Below are positions 29,947 through 42,800 of a stretch of 64,000 bases of DNA, piece by piece. The notes under the pieces were generated by a model. It was not told where the DNA came from and did not search any database. It saw nothing but the letters and a program-made list of their open reading frames with translations. The stretch lies in NCBI GenBank assembly GCA_024036415.1, contig JAMWET010000915.1, forward strand, positions 186,001-250,000, written 5' to 3'. Made by a program: the position numbers and the translations under genes. The stretch is from Prochilodus magdalenae. Taxonomy: Eukaryota > Chordata > Actinopteri > Characiformes > Prochilodontidae. Within the stretch, counting starts at the first letter, position 1, and every line of letters begins with the position of its first letter.

Positions 29947-31550
29947 GTAAGTGATATATATTTATTTACATTCTTTACTGGGCTGTTATAAAATACCTAA
30001 TGTACTACCCTTCCTTTTTACCTACTGTCTTACATTTCTTATGTACAAGGCTATAATGTGTCATGCTTTTGTTATACACAGCATAGTTTTTACGTGGTTG
30101 CATACATGAGTACATGACTTTCTTCTGTATCCTATTCTGCGTTCTGTAATACACCACCCTGTTTTTGTTTTTTCCCTGCTGTTTTACATTCTAGATAATG
30201 TAACGCCTTACTTCCTTTAGCATACTGCTCTGCACTTTCAGTATGAACCAGCTTTTGTTTTTCATTCTCCTCTGTGGAATTAATTCATTTATTAATAAGA
30301 ACTAAGTTGACTGTTTGTATATTCCTTATTTGGACATTTGGTACAAGATCCAGGTCACAAGCAGGCCTAAAGTAACCAGCAGGTTCAGCTTTTAGTGGGT
30401 GATATTTGGGAGGTTCAAGCAAGAGGTTGTGTGCCGTTTAATTGGTCTAAGCTTGCTGTTCCATTGGCTGTGCTTTTTTGTCAGGTCTTTATTAATCAGG
30501 GTGTTTTTATTTCAGCAATTGGCTTAAGCTGTATTTTAAATATTGATACCACAGGCTGTTGTGGATTGGACAATTCTTGTTGCTCACTCGGGTCTGTTGC
30601 TCACTCGGGTCTGTTGCTCACTCAGCCCTGAGCGAGCTATATGCAGTAGATGTGGTGTTTAAAAGGAAGGAGGAACTTTTGAGCATTTGGTTAGTCTGTG
30701 GTTTTTATTCCATATTTAGATCTCCAGGCATATTAGAGCTGCTTCATTAAGAGTGATGGTGTAGGGGACATCCTCGCTTTGCTGCAGCGTAGCACAGGAA
30801 GAGATGGTTGTAACTGTTGACGGGATGAAAGAAAGGATGAAGGGAGGAAGAAAACGAAGGTGGAGGAACCACCTAACGCTCCATTGTTCTCTCTGTCAAA
30901 GCACGGAAATGAACTTTCATACTTCCTCCTCCGGATGGGTCAGCAGTGTAGAAGAACTCGTTTTACTCTGGACACTGCCGGAGGAACACCTAATAACTCT
31001 GCTCATTAGAGCCGGTTTATGTAGTTATGTTTCATTTATCGCTGTTTTTTTACCCTGCTTTATTTGTTTTTAAATTGTACATTTTTAGAGCAAAAATAAA
31101 AACAGGCCTGACTATCTATCTATCTACACAAACTGAAAGAGCAAAAGCTCTTATATTAACTTTGCTTTTAGGGAATGAGGCCATTAAAATTTTATTTTTT
31201 CCTGCAGTTAGATTATTGTTTGTTTTTCCTATACATATTCCATAGATACTTGCATGTATAATAATAATTATAGGTCTTTATTAGTACATACAGGTGTGTA
31301 CAGAAGTTTGTGTTATGGGAATAGAGAACCTCTTCCAAATTGTCAGATACATTGTAATCATAGACTTTTGAGGTTTTTACACTTTATACATGCTGGCAGT
31401 CATCGGAGCAGAATCAGCAAATTATGATAATAATGAACTTCCCATTCCTACTCTCTTTCACAGAGAATAGTTACTGTTAGTTTACTAAATTGTACGTTTG
31501 GGGCAAAAATATGATGCAATAAATGCAAATAATGTCTGAATATTATTATT

Positions 31551-31552
<2 letters not shown>
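29947..31552. other. Noncoding DNA with a short tandem triplication
   Basis: No gene recognised. It includes three 17-bp units at 30578-30628. Confidence 0.55.
30578..30628. repeat. 17-bp tandem repeat, three units
   Basis: TGTTGCTCACTCGGGTC occurs twice exactly and a third time with three changes near its end (TGTTGCTCACTCAGCCC). Confidence 0.9.
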
Positions 31553-31593
<41 letters not shown>

Positions 31594-31608
31594 TGTGTTT
31601 GTGTGTTT

Positions 31609-31651
<43 letters not shown>
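31553..31651. repeat. (GT)n microsatellite with GTGTGTTT interruptions
   Basis: About 99 bp of GT repeats with a central block of four TTT-interrupted octamers. The Cys-Val and Thr-His frames here are artefacts. Confidence 0.97.
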
Positions 31652-31653
<2 letters not shown>

Positions 31654-31983
31654 CACATGAAAGTGAGCGTACCCTCGCTGAGCACTCTGTCCTCTGTCAT
31701 CCTGAATAATGCATGTTTGTCACGCTTTTCTGAATTAGGGTAAACTGATACAGTGGAGGAGGTGGCTTCTTCATTGATGAATTTTTAAAGAAGCTCCAGT
31801 GCCAGAGGCGGCGAGTCTGTTGTATATTATATACAGTGACACGCATGCAGTCGGCACAGAGAGCGGTGCCTGCCCTTATGAAAAAAATGCAGAATGATAA
31901 ATGGATCTGTATTCTACTATTGTGTCTCCTGTTATGTGTGCATGTTTTATATGTTGTTCTGATTCGGGCCTACGTGGTGCGTG

Positions 31984-32018
31984 TATATATATATATATAT
32001 TATAAATATGTATATGTA

Positions 32019-32055
<37 letters not shown>
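31984..32055. repeat. Compound (TA)n / (TG)n microsatellite
   Basis: (TA)n at 31984-32001, then TATG-type units, then (GT)n at 32027-32055. Confidence 0.95.
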
Positions 32056-32058
<3 letters not shown>

Positions 32059-33036
32059 ATTAAAAAACATTTGTTTAGGGCATATGAGAATATCACATTA
32101 CTTCAGGTCCCATGTAAACACAGATCTCGTTTGCACCTGCTCAGTTCATGTGACTTGTATCTGGATTGTATCCTGATAGTATTTTGACCACATGTATTTA
32201 CACTTATTGCTGGTGAGCATTTCGTTTTTGTCCAGTCCCCCAGTCACGTGGACCCTCCAAGATTACTTTCTGTCCAGATCCAGATGTCCCTTGTGACGTA
32301 CTGCATAGGGAGGAGTATGAGGCAAGGTGTATGGTTGTGGAGTCTGTTTTGGAGAGACAAGTGTCTTTATGCATGTGTAACATGTGACTCAAAAGCACCA
32401 CAGACCACCACCTCCTGAAGTGGTTTGAGTGATGGGATTTGGATCTGTGTGTCTTGGATGCCTTTACATGTGCATTTTTATGTGGTTTGGCCTTTTCCAG
32501 ATGTAATCCTTAATCGCAGGAATCCTCATGTGCATCAAGTGTTCAGGTGTGAATGGAGTCAGTGTGTACCAGTAAACTGAAATTATCACTTCTTTCTTTT
32601 TTTTTTTTATGCTGTTGTTATTTTCTCCATACTGGTCTGTACATCTCCTCTCAATAATTAAAGCGCTCTCTTGTGTGCGCTCTCGCTCTCTCTTTCTCTC
32701 TCTCGTGCTTGCTTTCTCAGCCGACAGTGAGCGGAAAGTGGAAATGTGGAGAAATAATGTGTAGTGCTAAAGGCTTCAGTGACTCCTCTGCTGCACACGC
32801 TCTCTCTTTATTGTGTGTTTAATAAAATGTGTGCCAGGCCCATTTCACCTTCATTCAGCCTCTGCTCGTCAGCTTCCCAGGGGATGGGTTTGCTTGTTGG
32901 ATGCAGAGAGTGACCGATGTTATAAGCTTCGTATTCTACACCTGTTGTGCATTGTAACGTTCTTTCTTTTCCACCAACATAGTGGCGGTGGCAAAATCCC
33001 TAACTATTCTGCGGTTTGCGGCCTGTAAAACCTGTG
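32056..33036. other. Noncoding DNA, no gene recognised
   Basis: A T-run at about 32599-32610 and a C/T-rich patch at 32665-32705. No supported exon. Confidence 0.55.
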
Positions 33037-33300
33037 CTACTTTAGCACGATAAGCTCTCTCGTCTGGAACCTGTGATGCGAGCGCCGAAGGGCCGTTGTG
33101 CTGCCATTACCACGTAAAGTTCTTGACCCTGCTCTTTTCTTATTTTTCAGTTCAGGCTTCAGGTGATCACATATGTAATTAAAAGAATCCAGTGAGACTC
33201 TGAAATTCTGGATAAACTTCATTGAGCTGTGCTCAGTACAACAGTCGTATCCCGCCAGTGATGTGCTCTTGGATGAACCCATACAATGGGAGGTGTCCAT
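33037..33300 (-). pseudogene. Possible PIF/Harbinger (HARBI1-like) transposase relic
   Basis: The minus-strand frame contains FRVSLDSFNYICDHLKPEL. It resembles the conserved N-terminal motif of Harbinger nucleases, in which an FR-hydrophobic-S/T-x-x-x-F-x-x-L/I-C block precedes a hydrophobic and proline-containing helix. The recognisable part covers only about 40 residues, the expected continuation (PVEKRVAI-type block) is not seen, and no catalytic DDE core or TIRs are visible. Probably a small fragment of a dead element. Confidence 0.45.
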
Positions 33301-33504
33301 CTTCTAAAGAGCTGCAGGGCTGCCTAAAATGTAAAGCATTTGAAACATTTGCCATTTTAATGAGTGAAAGAGATCTGTAATGTAAGAAACACAACATATA
33401 GCTAAGAACCGTATCATGCTGCTTTATACTAATACTATTTCATAACGGGAAAAGTGAACACTTTGTTGGTGGTAAAAAGGTCTGCTGTCCAGTTATGATT
33501 TTTA

Positions 33505-33715
33505 CATTTACGGCATTTAGCTGACGCTCTTACCCAGAGCGATCATGTTACAGGTAGGCCAGTGTAGTGTTAGGAGTCTTGCCCAAGGACTCTTACTGGT
33601 GTAGCACAGCACAGTCACCCAGACTGGGATTCGAACCCCAGTCTCCCACATGTGGTGGTGGTGGTGGCTCCCTGGTGGTTAGTGGTGTTATCCGCTGAGC
33701 TAACTGAAGCCCTAC
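33505..33715 (+). mobile_element. Teleost interspersed repeat with a tRNA-like B-box motif
   Basis: It begins TTTACATTTACGGCATTTAG, continues with CTGACGCTCTTACCCAGAGC, CTTGCCCAAGGACTCTTACT and GGGATTCGAACCCCAGTCTC, and ends near ATCCGCTGAGCTAACTGAAG. I recognise this as a very common fish repeat but do not name the family. GATTCGAACCCC is B-box-like, consistent with a SINE read in this orientation or its reverse. A (GGT)n run interrupts it at about 33653-33667. Confidence 0.75.
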
Positions 33716-34501
33716 ATCCCTTAGAATTAGATTGACTGTAAGATGACCCAAGTAAGCTCTGTTTTGATTGGTAGTCTGGGCTGAAACACTTCTTCTCTGT
33801 GCAGCTTCAGTTTAACTTTCTTGATTAAGGGCTGTATAGTCTGCGGAGTCGGTTCACAGTCCAGTGCTTACATACTTCTGTGACATTTGACCATGTAAAT
33901 GGAGACTAGCTGGAAAATTAGGTGCATGCGTAGAGGTGGGAAACACGCTGTTGTTATTGTGATAAATGATGGTTTTTATGATTGGTATGGGTAGCACTTC
34001 TAAAACACTAAACAAGTGCATACATCATGACGAAGAGAGATTTAGGCCTATTGGAGAGAGTCAACAACAACTAGCATACAGCAACTGCGTAGTGACAGTC
34101 TAGCTGGCTGGCCAGTATGATATGATTATAATACGATATTTCCTTTTTTTGCCTCCGGTTCCTCTTTAAATATTTTATTTCTCTCCCTAGTATAAACAGA
34201 TACAAATTTTCCACTGTAGCTGTGTTATCAGATGGGCTGGGATGCTGTTGCCACTTAGTGTACGTAGCAGCATAGGGGGATATCCAGCTCTGGTTTTGTA
34301 AATGTTGCTTATTTTGGGTGACCACCTGAATTCTGTAGTCTTTATGGATCAAGTTAATGCAGCTAAAGGAGTCGGGAATTAATATCAACAGAAATTAGTG
34401 GGTTAGAAATGGGTGAATCGCATCAGAGAAGCTGCAATTAAACTTTAAAGGTAGACCTGCTTCTCTGCTGGTGTGTTTATGGTAGCATTGCTGTCTCTGA
34501 T

Positions 34502-34529
34502 GATAGATAGATAGATAGATAGATAGATA
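34502..34529. repeat. (GATA)n microsatellite
   Basis: About seven uninterrupted GATA units. Confidence 0.95.
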
Positions 34530-35586
34530 TTGTGATGTATGTATGGTGATTGTTGAATTTTTCCCTCTCCTCTACCCTTGCCTGGACTTTGACTCATGGA
34601 GGTGTGTTTGTTTTTCAGATTCTATCATCAGCTTTTGCTCTTCCTTTGTTCTCCGTCTGGCCTGTAGTGAACCCCTCGAGGGAATGTACTAATGAGTTCA
34701 ACCTCTTCTTAGTGCCTTTGTGGAGAACGCAGTGAGGAATCTGTGTCTCCTGTACAGACTGATGTAACAGTATGAAATCCGCCCCTGCCGATGTAGTACA
34801 GGTATGCAGGCAGCTGCTAATAGAGGTGTTCCCTCCTAGCCTGTGTGCTCAGTATGGGTGGTATAATACTCTATTAATATTCACTATGTATGTATGTATG
34901 TAGCTTTCTGTACCGTATGCTGTGAAGCGAAGGTGATTCCATGTTATATTATATTCCTTTTACAGAGACAGACTTGAAATAAAGACTTTTTGCATGGTTT
35001 TAAATGTATTTATATTTTTAGAAGTCATGCGTCCTGCCCATATTAGGAACACTGCTCCATTTTTCCTCTAAGAAAGTGTTTTTGAAACCATCACCCTGGG
35101 GTAATCGTTCCGAACCTGATGAATTCTCTGAATTACAAGGTTGTTAAAGGGCCAAAATCTCAGTATTGGTACATGTAAGCTAGAGGTAATACAGCAGAAA
35201 TATAGTGGTGCTAGTACTGGCAGTATCTGACATATTCAGCATATACTGTTATAATAATAATAAGGTTAAACAATAAAATGCAATATTTCATCGTATTTCT
35301 CAGCCCTGATAAAAGCTCACGCTGCAGAGCACTGAAACCTGACCTATCCAAAATACTCCTCACAAACCAGCAAGCGTGGTAGCTGTAGTGGAGTAGTGGT
35401 AGTGGGGTTGTTGCCAGCTTTAGGCTGTAGTTTGAGTGTTAGTACATAGCAGTGCTGAGGTTTGAAAGTAGACTTGAGCCCTGTTGAGCTGGAGTAGTGT
35501 TATTAGCACATTCACTCTCACTCATACCTGCCTTCTGCCCAGTGAGTGCGGCCCCTCGCCACCCAGAGGAATAGGCAGCTAAGAAG

Positions 35587-35610
35587 ATGAATGAATGAAT
35601 GAATGAATGA
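35587..35610. repeat. (ATGA)n microsatellite
   Basis: Six uninterrupted tetranucleotide units. Confidence 0.95.
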
Positions 35611-36658
35611 TGGAATAGTTTTATTAGGGAGGTTCAGTTGTAAGTTGTACAATTTAAGCAAATCACCCCAGAAGGCCCAGATTGAAAGGTTGTTACACAG
35701 ATGTTTGTGCCGTTGTTATAAGAAGTGTTATACTGCTGAAAATCAATTCGCTAGTACAGATAAGTGTCAAAGTAACTGAAAGGTTATGACACTGGACAAG
35801 GGAGGATCTGATATAAGAGTGGGAAGAAGAGTAAAGGAATCAAGATTAAAAAAAAAAAAATAAAAAAGTAAGCAATAATTCTTCTCATAAGCCAAAGAGA
35901 AGAGAAAGAGAAACAGAAAGAGGTGTGATGGAATGGAACATGACTAATAGGTTCCACACATTATAAAAGAGAAGTTTTTCTGGAATTGTGACTTTGCGGA
36001 CTCAAACAGTGCAGATATTGTACCGCATATTATGGAGCATGTCACTTATAGTTATTGTTATTGTGATAAATTAATGTTGCGTTATAAAAATAAACTTTTT
36101 GAGAATATCATGGGTTATTTCAGTACTTTAACACTGATCAGCTGCATGTTTATTCACAGAGACCTTGATCAGGCCTTTTTTAACTGATGCAGTGAGTGAA
36201 ACCTTAAAGAGCATCACAGTTCTAAATAGCAAGTCTACATATTTATGTTGGGCATCCGACCCCAGCCTGGTCCGGTCCAGTCGGCTTTTTGTCTATTAAA
36301 CAAGCTCATAATTTAGAGGATCAGTTGACATTCAGGGTAGAATGTGCACAAGACAAAATAGGACCAGGAGTTAGACATTTTTGTTCATGTCTTTTCATTT
36401 GTGTCCTTGTACATTTGAGATCTGTAGTTGCCTGCTATGAAATTATAATGGACTTTAAGTCATATGTCATTACGAAATTCGGAAACCCAGGTCCAAGCAG
36501 ATATTCTCTATGGGTAAACATAATGACATTTTTGAAAATATCTGTGTAAAACAAAACCTGTTACTGTGATTTTGTCCTCCGAGTGCCACTGGATTCTTGA
36601 AATTCTGGGTTTGTTTAGCAGTCAAAAAATGAATAATGCTTGCATGTATACAAGCAGG

Positions 36659-36660
<2 letters not shown>

Positions 36661-36728
<68 letters not shown>
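36661..36728. repeat. (GT)n microsatellite
   Basis: About 67 bp of uninterrupted GT, followed by GCGC and, 24 bp later, an A-run. Confidence 0.97.
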
Positions 36729-36730
<2 letters not shown>

Positions 36731-39196
36731 TTGTAAAAGATGGGGAGAAAAAAAAAAAAGCATTGGTGTGTGTTTCATGTCGATTCTCTGTTCACATGTG
36801 TTCTTTTAGACAATCGACAGACCATGCAGTTTGACCCAGACTGTTCCAACATTTATATATATCAATGTTAGATACAACTCAAACTGCAGTCTAAGTGCAG
36901 TCATTGCTCAAGGTGCAGTTTTATTCCAACAGCCTCAGCCGCTAGATGTGGCCAGTGAGGGAGAATGGTCTAGCTTACCTGCTCTTTTGGAATAAAAAGG
37001 TGATAATGTTGGGCTGATTTGGCACTGGTGGAACGAGACAAGTTGGCCAGACTGGGCTGTTCTGGTGACAACCTTGCTGTAATTCTCAGATTGTCCGTGC
37101 GTGAATTATGTTTTTGGACTGAAACTGCCAAAGCCCCTCTAATCTACCATGCTGGACAAAGCTGGCTTGTTTGTGTGGGGTCTTTTGGTCTTATGATGAC
37201 ATCAGTGTTCAGTGTGCAGCAGTGTTTGTGTGCACGTATTAATGTTTAATGTTATTTTGACCCCTTAACGAGCTTGTAATTCTGAGGATCTGACCCTGTT
37301 TGGAGAAAACTACCCTTTTTCTCATGGAGAAAAACAGCTTAGACCCAGAATTCCTAATGTGGGCATGGCTAGGGCTACCAAATGACTCTATTTCAGAGCT
37401 CTGTACATCTTCAGATGTCAATCAGCTCCATTAATGCACCATTAGCACACATAACACACAAATGAATGTGCATTTTGTAGCTGCTGTGTGCATGTGCCTT
37501 ACTGAGCCCATTGAAAAAGTCCTCTGACCATGTAAACGGACACTATTCTCATTCATATGCTCGGACAAACAGGAAGTGGAGTGAAACGGCGGCAACACAC
37601 CCTCCGCTGGCTCCCGGAGAGACAGGAAGCTGTGATTTCACAGTCTGCCACTCCGTCCTGTCGGCACAGGGCACTGTTACCTTGGTTACACTGTGATGGT
37701 TGGGGAGGTCCACTAGAGGGCAGTGTTGGTAGACATTATTCAGGAACTTGGAGGAGGAGAGAGGAGGAAGGCGCAGTGCTTTATTTTACAAACAGAGAGT
37801 AGTGATCTTCAGTGTCCCTGTTCATGCACTAGTTAATTAATTTGGTTCATATGTCTCAAATGTATAAAATTGTTAGTGGTATCATTATTCGTTTGTTATT
37901 ATTATCATTTATTTATTTATTTTAATTCTTATTATTCAGGACATGTTTTCGGGACCATTTTGTTTTTAAATAGTGGTCATGAAATTCAGCCTGTCCTGAA
38001 AATAATGTTACTCTAAACACTTGTTTGGCAGTGCAGGCTGGGTAGTGTATGTTTATTTTTCGTTGTTTGTGTAGTTAATTATTTGCAGGCCTCAGATGAT
38101 TCATCAGGTTTCAGTTGCCAATTTAAAAGCCAATATTTGGATTGGTTAATTAATATGAATTAGTATTTGGTTTTAATTGTACGCCACATATACATAACAA
38201 AAACAGAGGTGTTGCCAGTTGCCTAAAGGGCCATCCGGGAAACCATTAAACTGGAATTATGTTTGTTTGTAAATTTTTTGCACAGTTCACTGCTTGAGCC
38301 ATTCCAACTATGTGTCTGCAGAATGGCTTGTTGTAGTGACTCAGATTTCTTTACAGTGGTTGTGATGGGAACCAGAAGTCAGCCTGTCTACAGATCTGAA
38401 AGTCTGATGCTGGCTTTGTGCCTGTCATTCATACTTTTTATTGTTTTTTATTTATTATTAGGGCTCAAGTTTCAGTTTTCAGTTTTAGCTGAGTATATGG
38501 AGTCATTAAGTATTTGGATTAAAAAGAAAATTATTTGTATCTAGTGAATATCATCTCTTTCTAAATTGCTCAAAAAACCTGTAACACTGAGCTATGCAGA
38601 CGTTTGCATCTGTGGCAGTCCCTTGTAATATTAATTCTAAATTTACTAGTGGAGTAAAGTTCTATGATTCTTTAGATGATTCAGTACCTTGTGAAATCTC
38701 TGATTTTGTGTGATTCAGTTTGACTTACAAATAGATCCATTTACAAGTCGACTATTAACCCCATTACAAACTGTTATGTTTAACAATAGCTCGGGGTTTA
38801 ATACATAAATCAGTGAGGTCATCAGTATGGAGGTCAAATGCACAGCCCTGTCTCCTCCTGAGTTCTTACCAGTATTGACAAACATTGAAAGTTCGTTGCC
38901 AGACCTTATCGGTTGAACGCAGTCCCGATATTAAATCTTAGTTTCTATCATTTATTTTGTTTACATTGATTCCTGCCCAGTCACAGTCGTTGGCCTTGCA
39001 TCTACTTCTCCTTTTATTGGCTGCCTGTCCTTAAATCATCTAGCTGGGAGCAGGACCTTTAACATGAGAGATATGAAAGCAGTGCTACTACTTTATGCCC
39101 TCTTGGACAGATTTAAGTCAATGCTACTGTGACTCACATCGCTTTGAATGGGCCAGACTTAGCATCCTAGCTTCTGAAGATGTCTCTGCAACATGA

Positions 39197-39197
<1 letters not shown>
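36729..39197. other. Noncoding DNA with a CTCF-like motif
   Basis: No gene recognised. It contains a CTCF-like site at 37710-37725 and a copy of a short dispersed repeat at 38353-38392. Confidence 0.55.
37710..37725 (+). promoter_or_regulatory. CTCF-consensus-like motif
   Basis: CCACTAGAGGGCAGTG fits the vertebrate CTCF core CCASYAGRKGGCRSY at all 15 positions. Occupancy is not known. Confidence 0.5.

Positions 39198-39241
<44 letters not shown>
39198..39241. repeat. (CA)n microsatellite
   Basis: About 44 bp of uninterrupted CA. Confidence 0.97.
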
Positions 39242-39243
<2 letters not shown>

Positions 39244-39811
39244 TGACACACTGTCAAAACTGTTATATATTCACATTCTGTTGATAATTTTAGTTCGTTT
39301 TTAAACCAAAGTCTTACACACTGCTTCTATGTAACAATTATTATTAATAATAATAATAAAAAAAAATAGATTTTAACCGATGAAAATAGATAAAATCTGT
39401 GATTTTACACATCTAGTGTAGGCTGGCCTTATGTTTGATAAAGTATTGATGCAGTTCCTAATGATCTGGGAGCTCAGGAAATCAGAAAAGAAATGTAAGT
39501 CTTTTAGGGGAATATTCACCTCTGCTCTGGAGATTAGAGCAGAGAGCCTGCTGAACAATCTGTCAAGATAGCAGTGCATTTTAAAGCAGCAAGGGGATGC
39601 ACGTTCACACAGAAAGACCACTTTACGGACGTTCTAAAGTATTAAAAACAACTTCCAGTTTTGGAGATGTTGTCTTTTGGCTTTAGGCCTGCAGCGAGAC
39701 TATTCAGCTCCATGGAAATGTCATATGAACGTTTTCAGATTTGAATGATAAAACGGTTGATTGTGAAACATAAGGATGCATCTTAGACTCTTTATGCACA
39801 AATATTTACGC

Positions 39812-39853
39812 ATATATATATATACACACGTGTGTGTGTGTGTGTGTGTGTGT
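39812..39853. repeat. Compound (TA)n / (GT)n microsatellite
   Basis: A short (TA)n at 39812-39824 leads through ACACAC into (GT)n at 39830-39853. Confidence 0.95.
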
Positions 39854-42800
39854 TTTATGTGCACAGGGGTCTACCCTGCTGTAGGCAGAAGAGGCAGATA
39901 CAAGGTTTATTCTTTTTTTCTTTTTCATTTTTTGTACCATTTTTATGTTCAGATTTTGGAGCACACAGTACGGTTCAAAACTGGAGTAGTGTTTCCTTCT
40001 TGCATTGCGGTGAATTCAGAAACATAGGATGTAAATTCAGTGTCCCATGTTATGGGCTCTTTAAACAAGACCTGTTTTCAGAGGGCTGAGTATGTCCCTT
40101 CCTGTGAGCTAGAGTTGTGCTCTGATTCTGAGGCGGAATGTTCAGGGTACCAGTCTAAACTGATGTGGTTTCAGGAGTGATTTAGTAATGGGATGTGCTG
40201 TATAATGTATTAAATTGCATTGAAGCGTGAAATAAGGGTTATGGATGAGTTCTGATCTTCACTCGGATCTTCTGCTGTTCTGCATTTGATGGAGTTTAAA
40301 TCTGTGGATGAGAGCATTAAGAGTTCAGTGATGTGCGATTCAGAGAGTGTCACCATTTTCGGTCTCTTTTTTCACTTTGTTTTCTTTCTCTCTTTTAGTT
40401 TCCTTACTCCCCTCTACTTTCTTCTCGCCCCCTCCCCCCCTCCTCCTCTGTATCTCAGCAGTAGGAATGTAAGGCTGCAGTAGTTTGCCTGCTGCTGTTG
40501 GTGTTGCTGGCTCATTCTGCTCATTAAATGCAGGTAATGATGTCTCTCTGTTCAGCCCCATATGGCCACAGTGGTGCAGCAGGCCTGCCGCGTCGTTCCT
40601 GGCACCAATGGGCATCCCCTCTGTGCCAGCCTGTGTGCCAACACTCCTTCATTCCAGCCACCCATTCAGGGAAGGTTGGCCCAACTGAAATAATCAGGAA
40701 ATTGCATGTGTGAGTGAATGAGAGATTACAGTGGTGTTTTTTGGACGAGTTTTTCTAATGCTGTCTTGTTCCTGCATTATGGATAATAACTTAGGTAGAC
40801 TGGACCGCTGATCAAACCAATGGTCTAATCTTTGTGTGTTTGTGTGTGCCTGTGCGCGTGTATGTATATATCTGTTTGTATGCAGCTGCCGCCTGTTTGG
40901 GTTTATTTGAAAGCTCGTACATTAAGCTGATTCTGTGTAATGACCTTTTGATGGAAAAAATACTCTGTAGATGGCTTTTTTGTGGCCGGAGTAGATAATT
41001 GCCTCTCTTATTCATCTCCTGCTTTCCTGGACTGACAGAGTCAATTCTAATGGTGTTTCAGAGAACCCGACAGCATGTAACATTGCCCTTGTTGAACCGG
41101 TGTTTCTACAGTATAGTTTGAAACTGTCAAAATTCTGTGGTCCAAAATTTCTTTCCCCCCATTTTACATTCACCCCCTTGTCATTATCTTTGTCCTTCCC
41201 GTTGCTTATGTTCTGTGTTCTTGCTGTTTGTCCCCTGTGTTGTCTTCTTGGCTGGACCTGGTATTCCATACGGTAATTCTGATGGACATGAGACAAAATG
41301 TTCCTGTTGTTTGGTCAAATTGTGCTCTATAATGTCCATATGATCCACACAGTTATTCTAGCAAATTATAGTACACTACAGGACCAAATCTATAAGTAGT
41401 CTTTGAGTCCCTAGTATGTGTTACTGCCCATGTGCACACATCTATTCAGACATCTACAATTACCCTGTAAACACAGCATCAATGTCATTAATGGACAACT
41501 TAGTCAATATTTATCCTTTGCTTCAATGTCCAGCTGTGATAGGCTTAAGGGGGCAAATTTTGATGTAGGTTAGATGGCTGAAAGTTTTTCCTGTCCATCC
41601 AAAGATTTCACCTTCTGTAAAAGCTTAGTGTTTTTCATTGCTGTTCTTACTACACATGAACCTTACCTGTCTCCACAATCACCACGGTCACCCTGGCTAT
41701 TATACATGGACCAGTGGCATTTCAATAACGCAGCAGTGACAAATGTGACGTCAATCAAATGCTATCTGTAATGCTCAGAGCTATAAATGCCCTAAAACCA
41801 TTTAGGTAGTTGAATTAATTATCAAAGTAATTAAGTTGCAGCTCTAGATCCAAATATCGTAGTAGAAACAAGAGTCCAGGTGTTTTTTCTTGTGCATTCT
41901 CTTGCTCTCTTTTCCCTTCCCTCCTTTTGCTGGTCCTGAAAGCGCTCTCTGAGACTCTTATCACTACAGATCGATGGGAAGACAGAGAGCTGACGCAGTG
42001 AAAAGCAATATTCATAAATAATGAACAGCTCAGCCTTTCACCTCCCTATGCCAAAAGAGATCAAAATGTCTACATTTTGAGCATGGACTTGAATTACAAC
42101 TTTGAACTTTAAACTTTGTCAAATTTGGGCTGACTTTGCCAGAGATTAGGCCAAATTAGAGTTCTAATAGTATTGGCGCTAAGTCCCGGTCCTTTTTGCC
42201 ATCTAGTCCATGTATGTTAAGTAACAGCTGGCTTGATTTTTGTATTTTAATAAGTAATATAGCCACATAATTATGGTCGGAGACACAATACTGCAGTAAA
42301 AATGACTGTTTTTCATATCTGCATAATGTGTTATTTTTTATTTTTATATACACAGATGTTTTCGGGCTTGTCAGTTCTCTAGTGTATTTTTTGATATTGA
42401 TTGATTCAGTTGTGATTTATCTCCCTGTTTAATAGTAAAGTGGAAATCCCTTAGAGTTTCGGCTTGATATTTGACCTTGATGATGATGCTAAATGGAAAA
42501 GAATAGACTTAGCCACTGTTGCACACCATTTGTAAAGTTACATAGCAGGTGCATAGTCATGAATAACAACTGATATAAAAATGCGTAAGCATTTATAAAG
42601 GCTATTCCAACAAGCATCAGTTGTCATAACTGTCATAAGGCTTTTTATGTACTCAAACATTTTTCTGCAAACCTCCGCAGGTTATTGGTATTGTCTGTTT
42701 ATGGTGCCAGTATGACAGTGGGGTAACATGAATAGAGTGCAAGAAAAGGAAGAATTGATCAGAAGTGGACCAGACTTATTGTCGATGCCTGATCCATTAA

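Larger units (their letters stand above)
33716..36660. other. Noncoding DNA with short microsatellites
   Basis: No gene recognised. It contains (GATA)n at 34502-34529 and (GAAT)n at 35587-35610. Confidence 0.55.

Noticed and set aside
31485..31743. Cys-Val and Thr-His repeat frames
   Set aside because: Artefacts of (GT)n on either strand.
33600..33715. tRNA gene suggested by GATTCGAACCCC
   Set aside because: The motif belongs to an interspersed repeat and no cloverleaf could be drawn.
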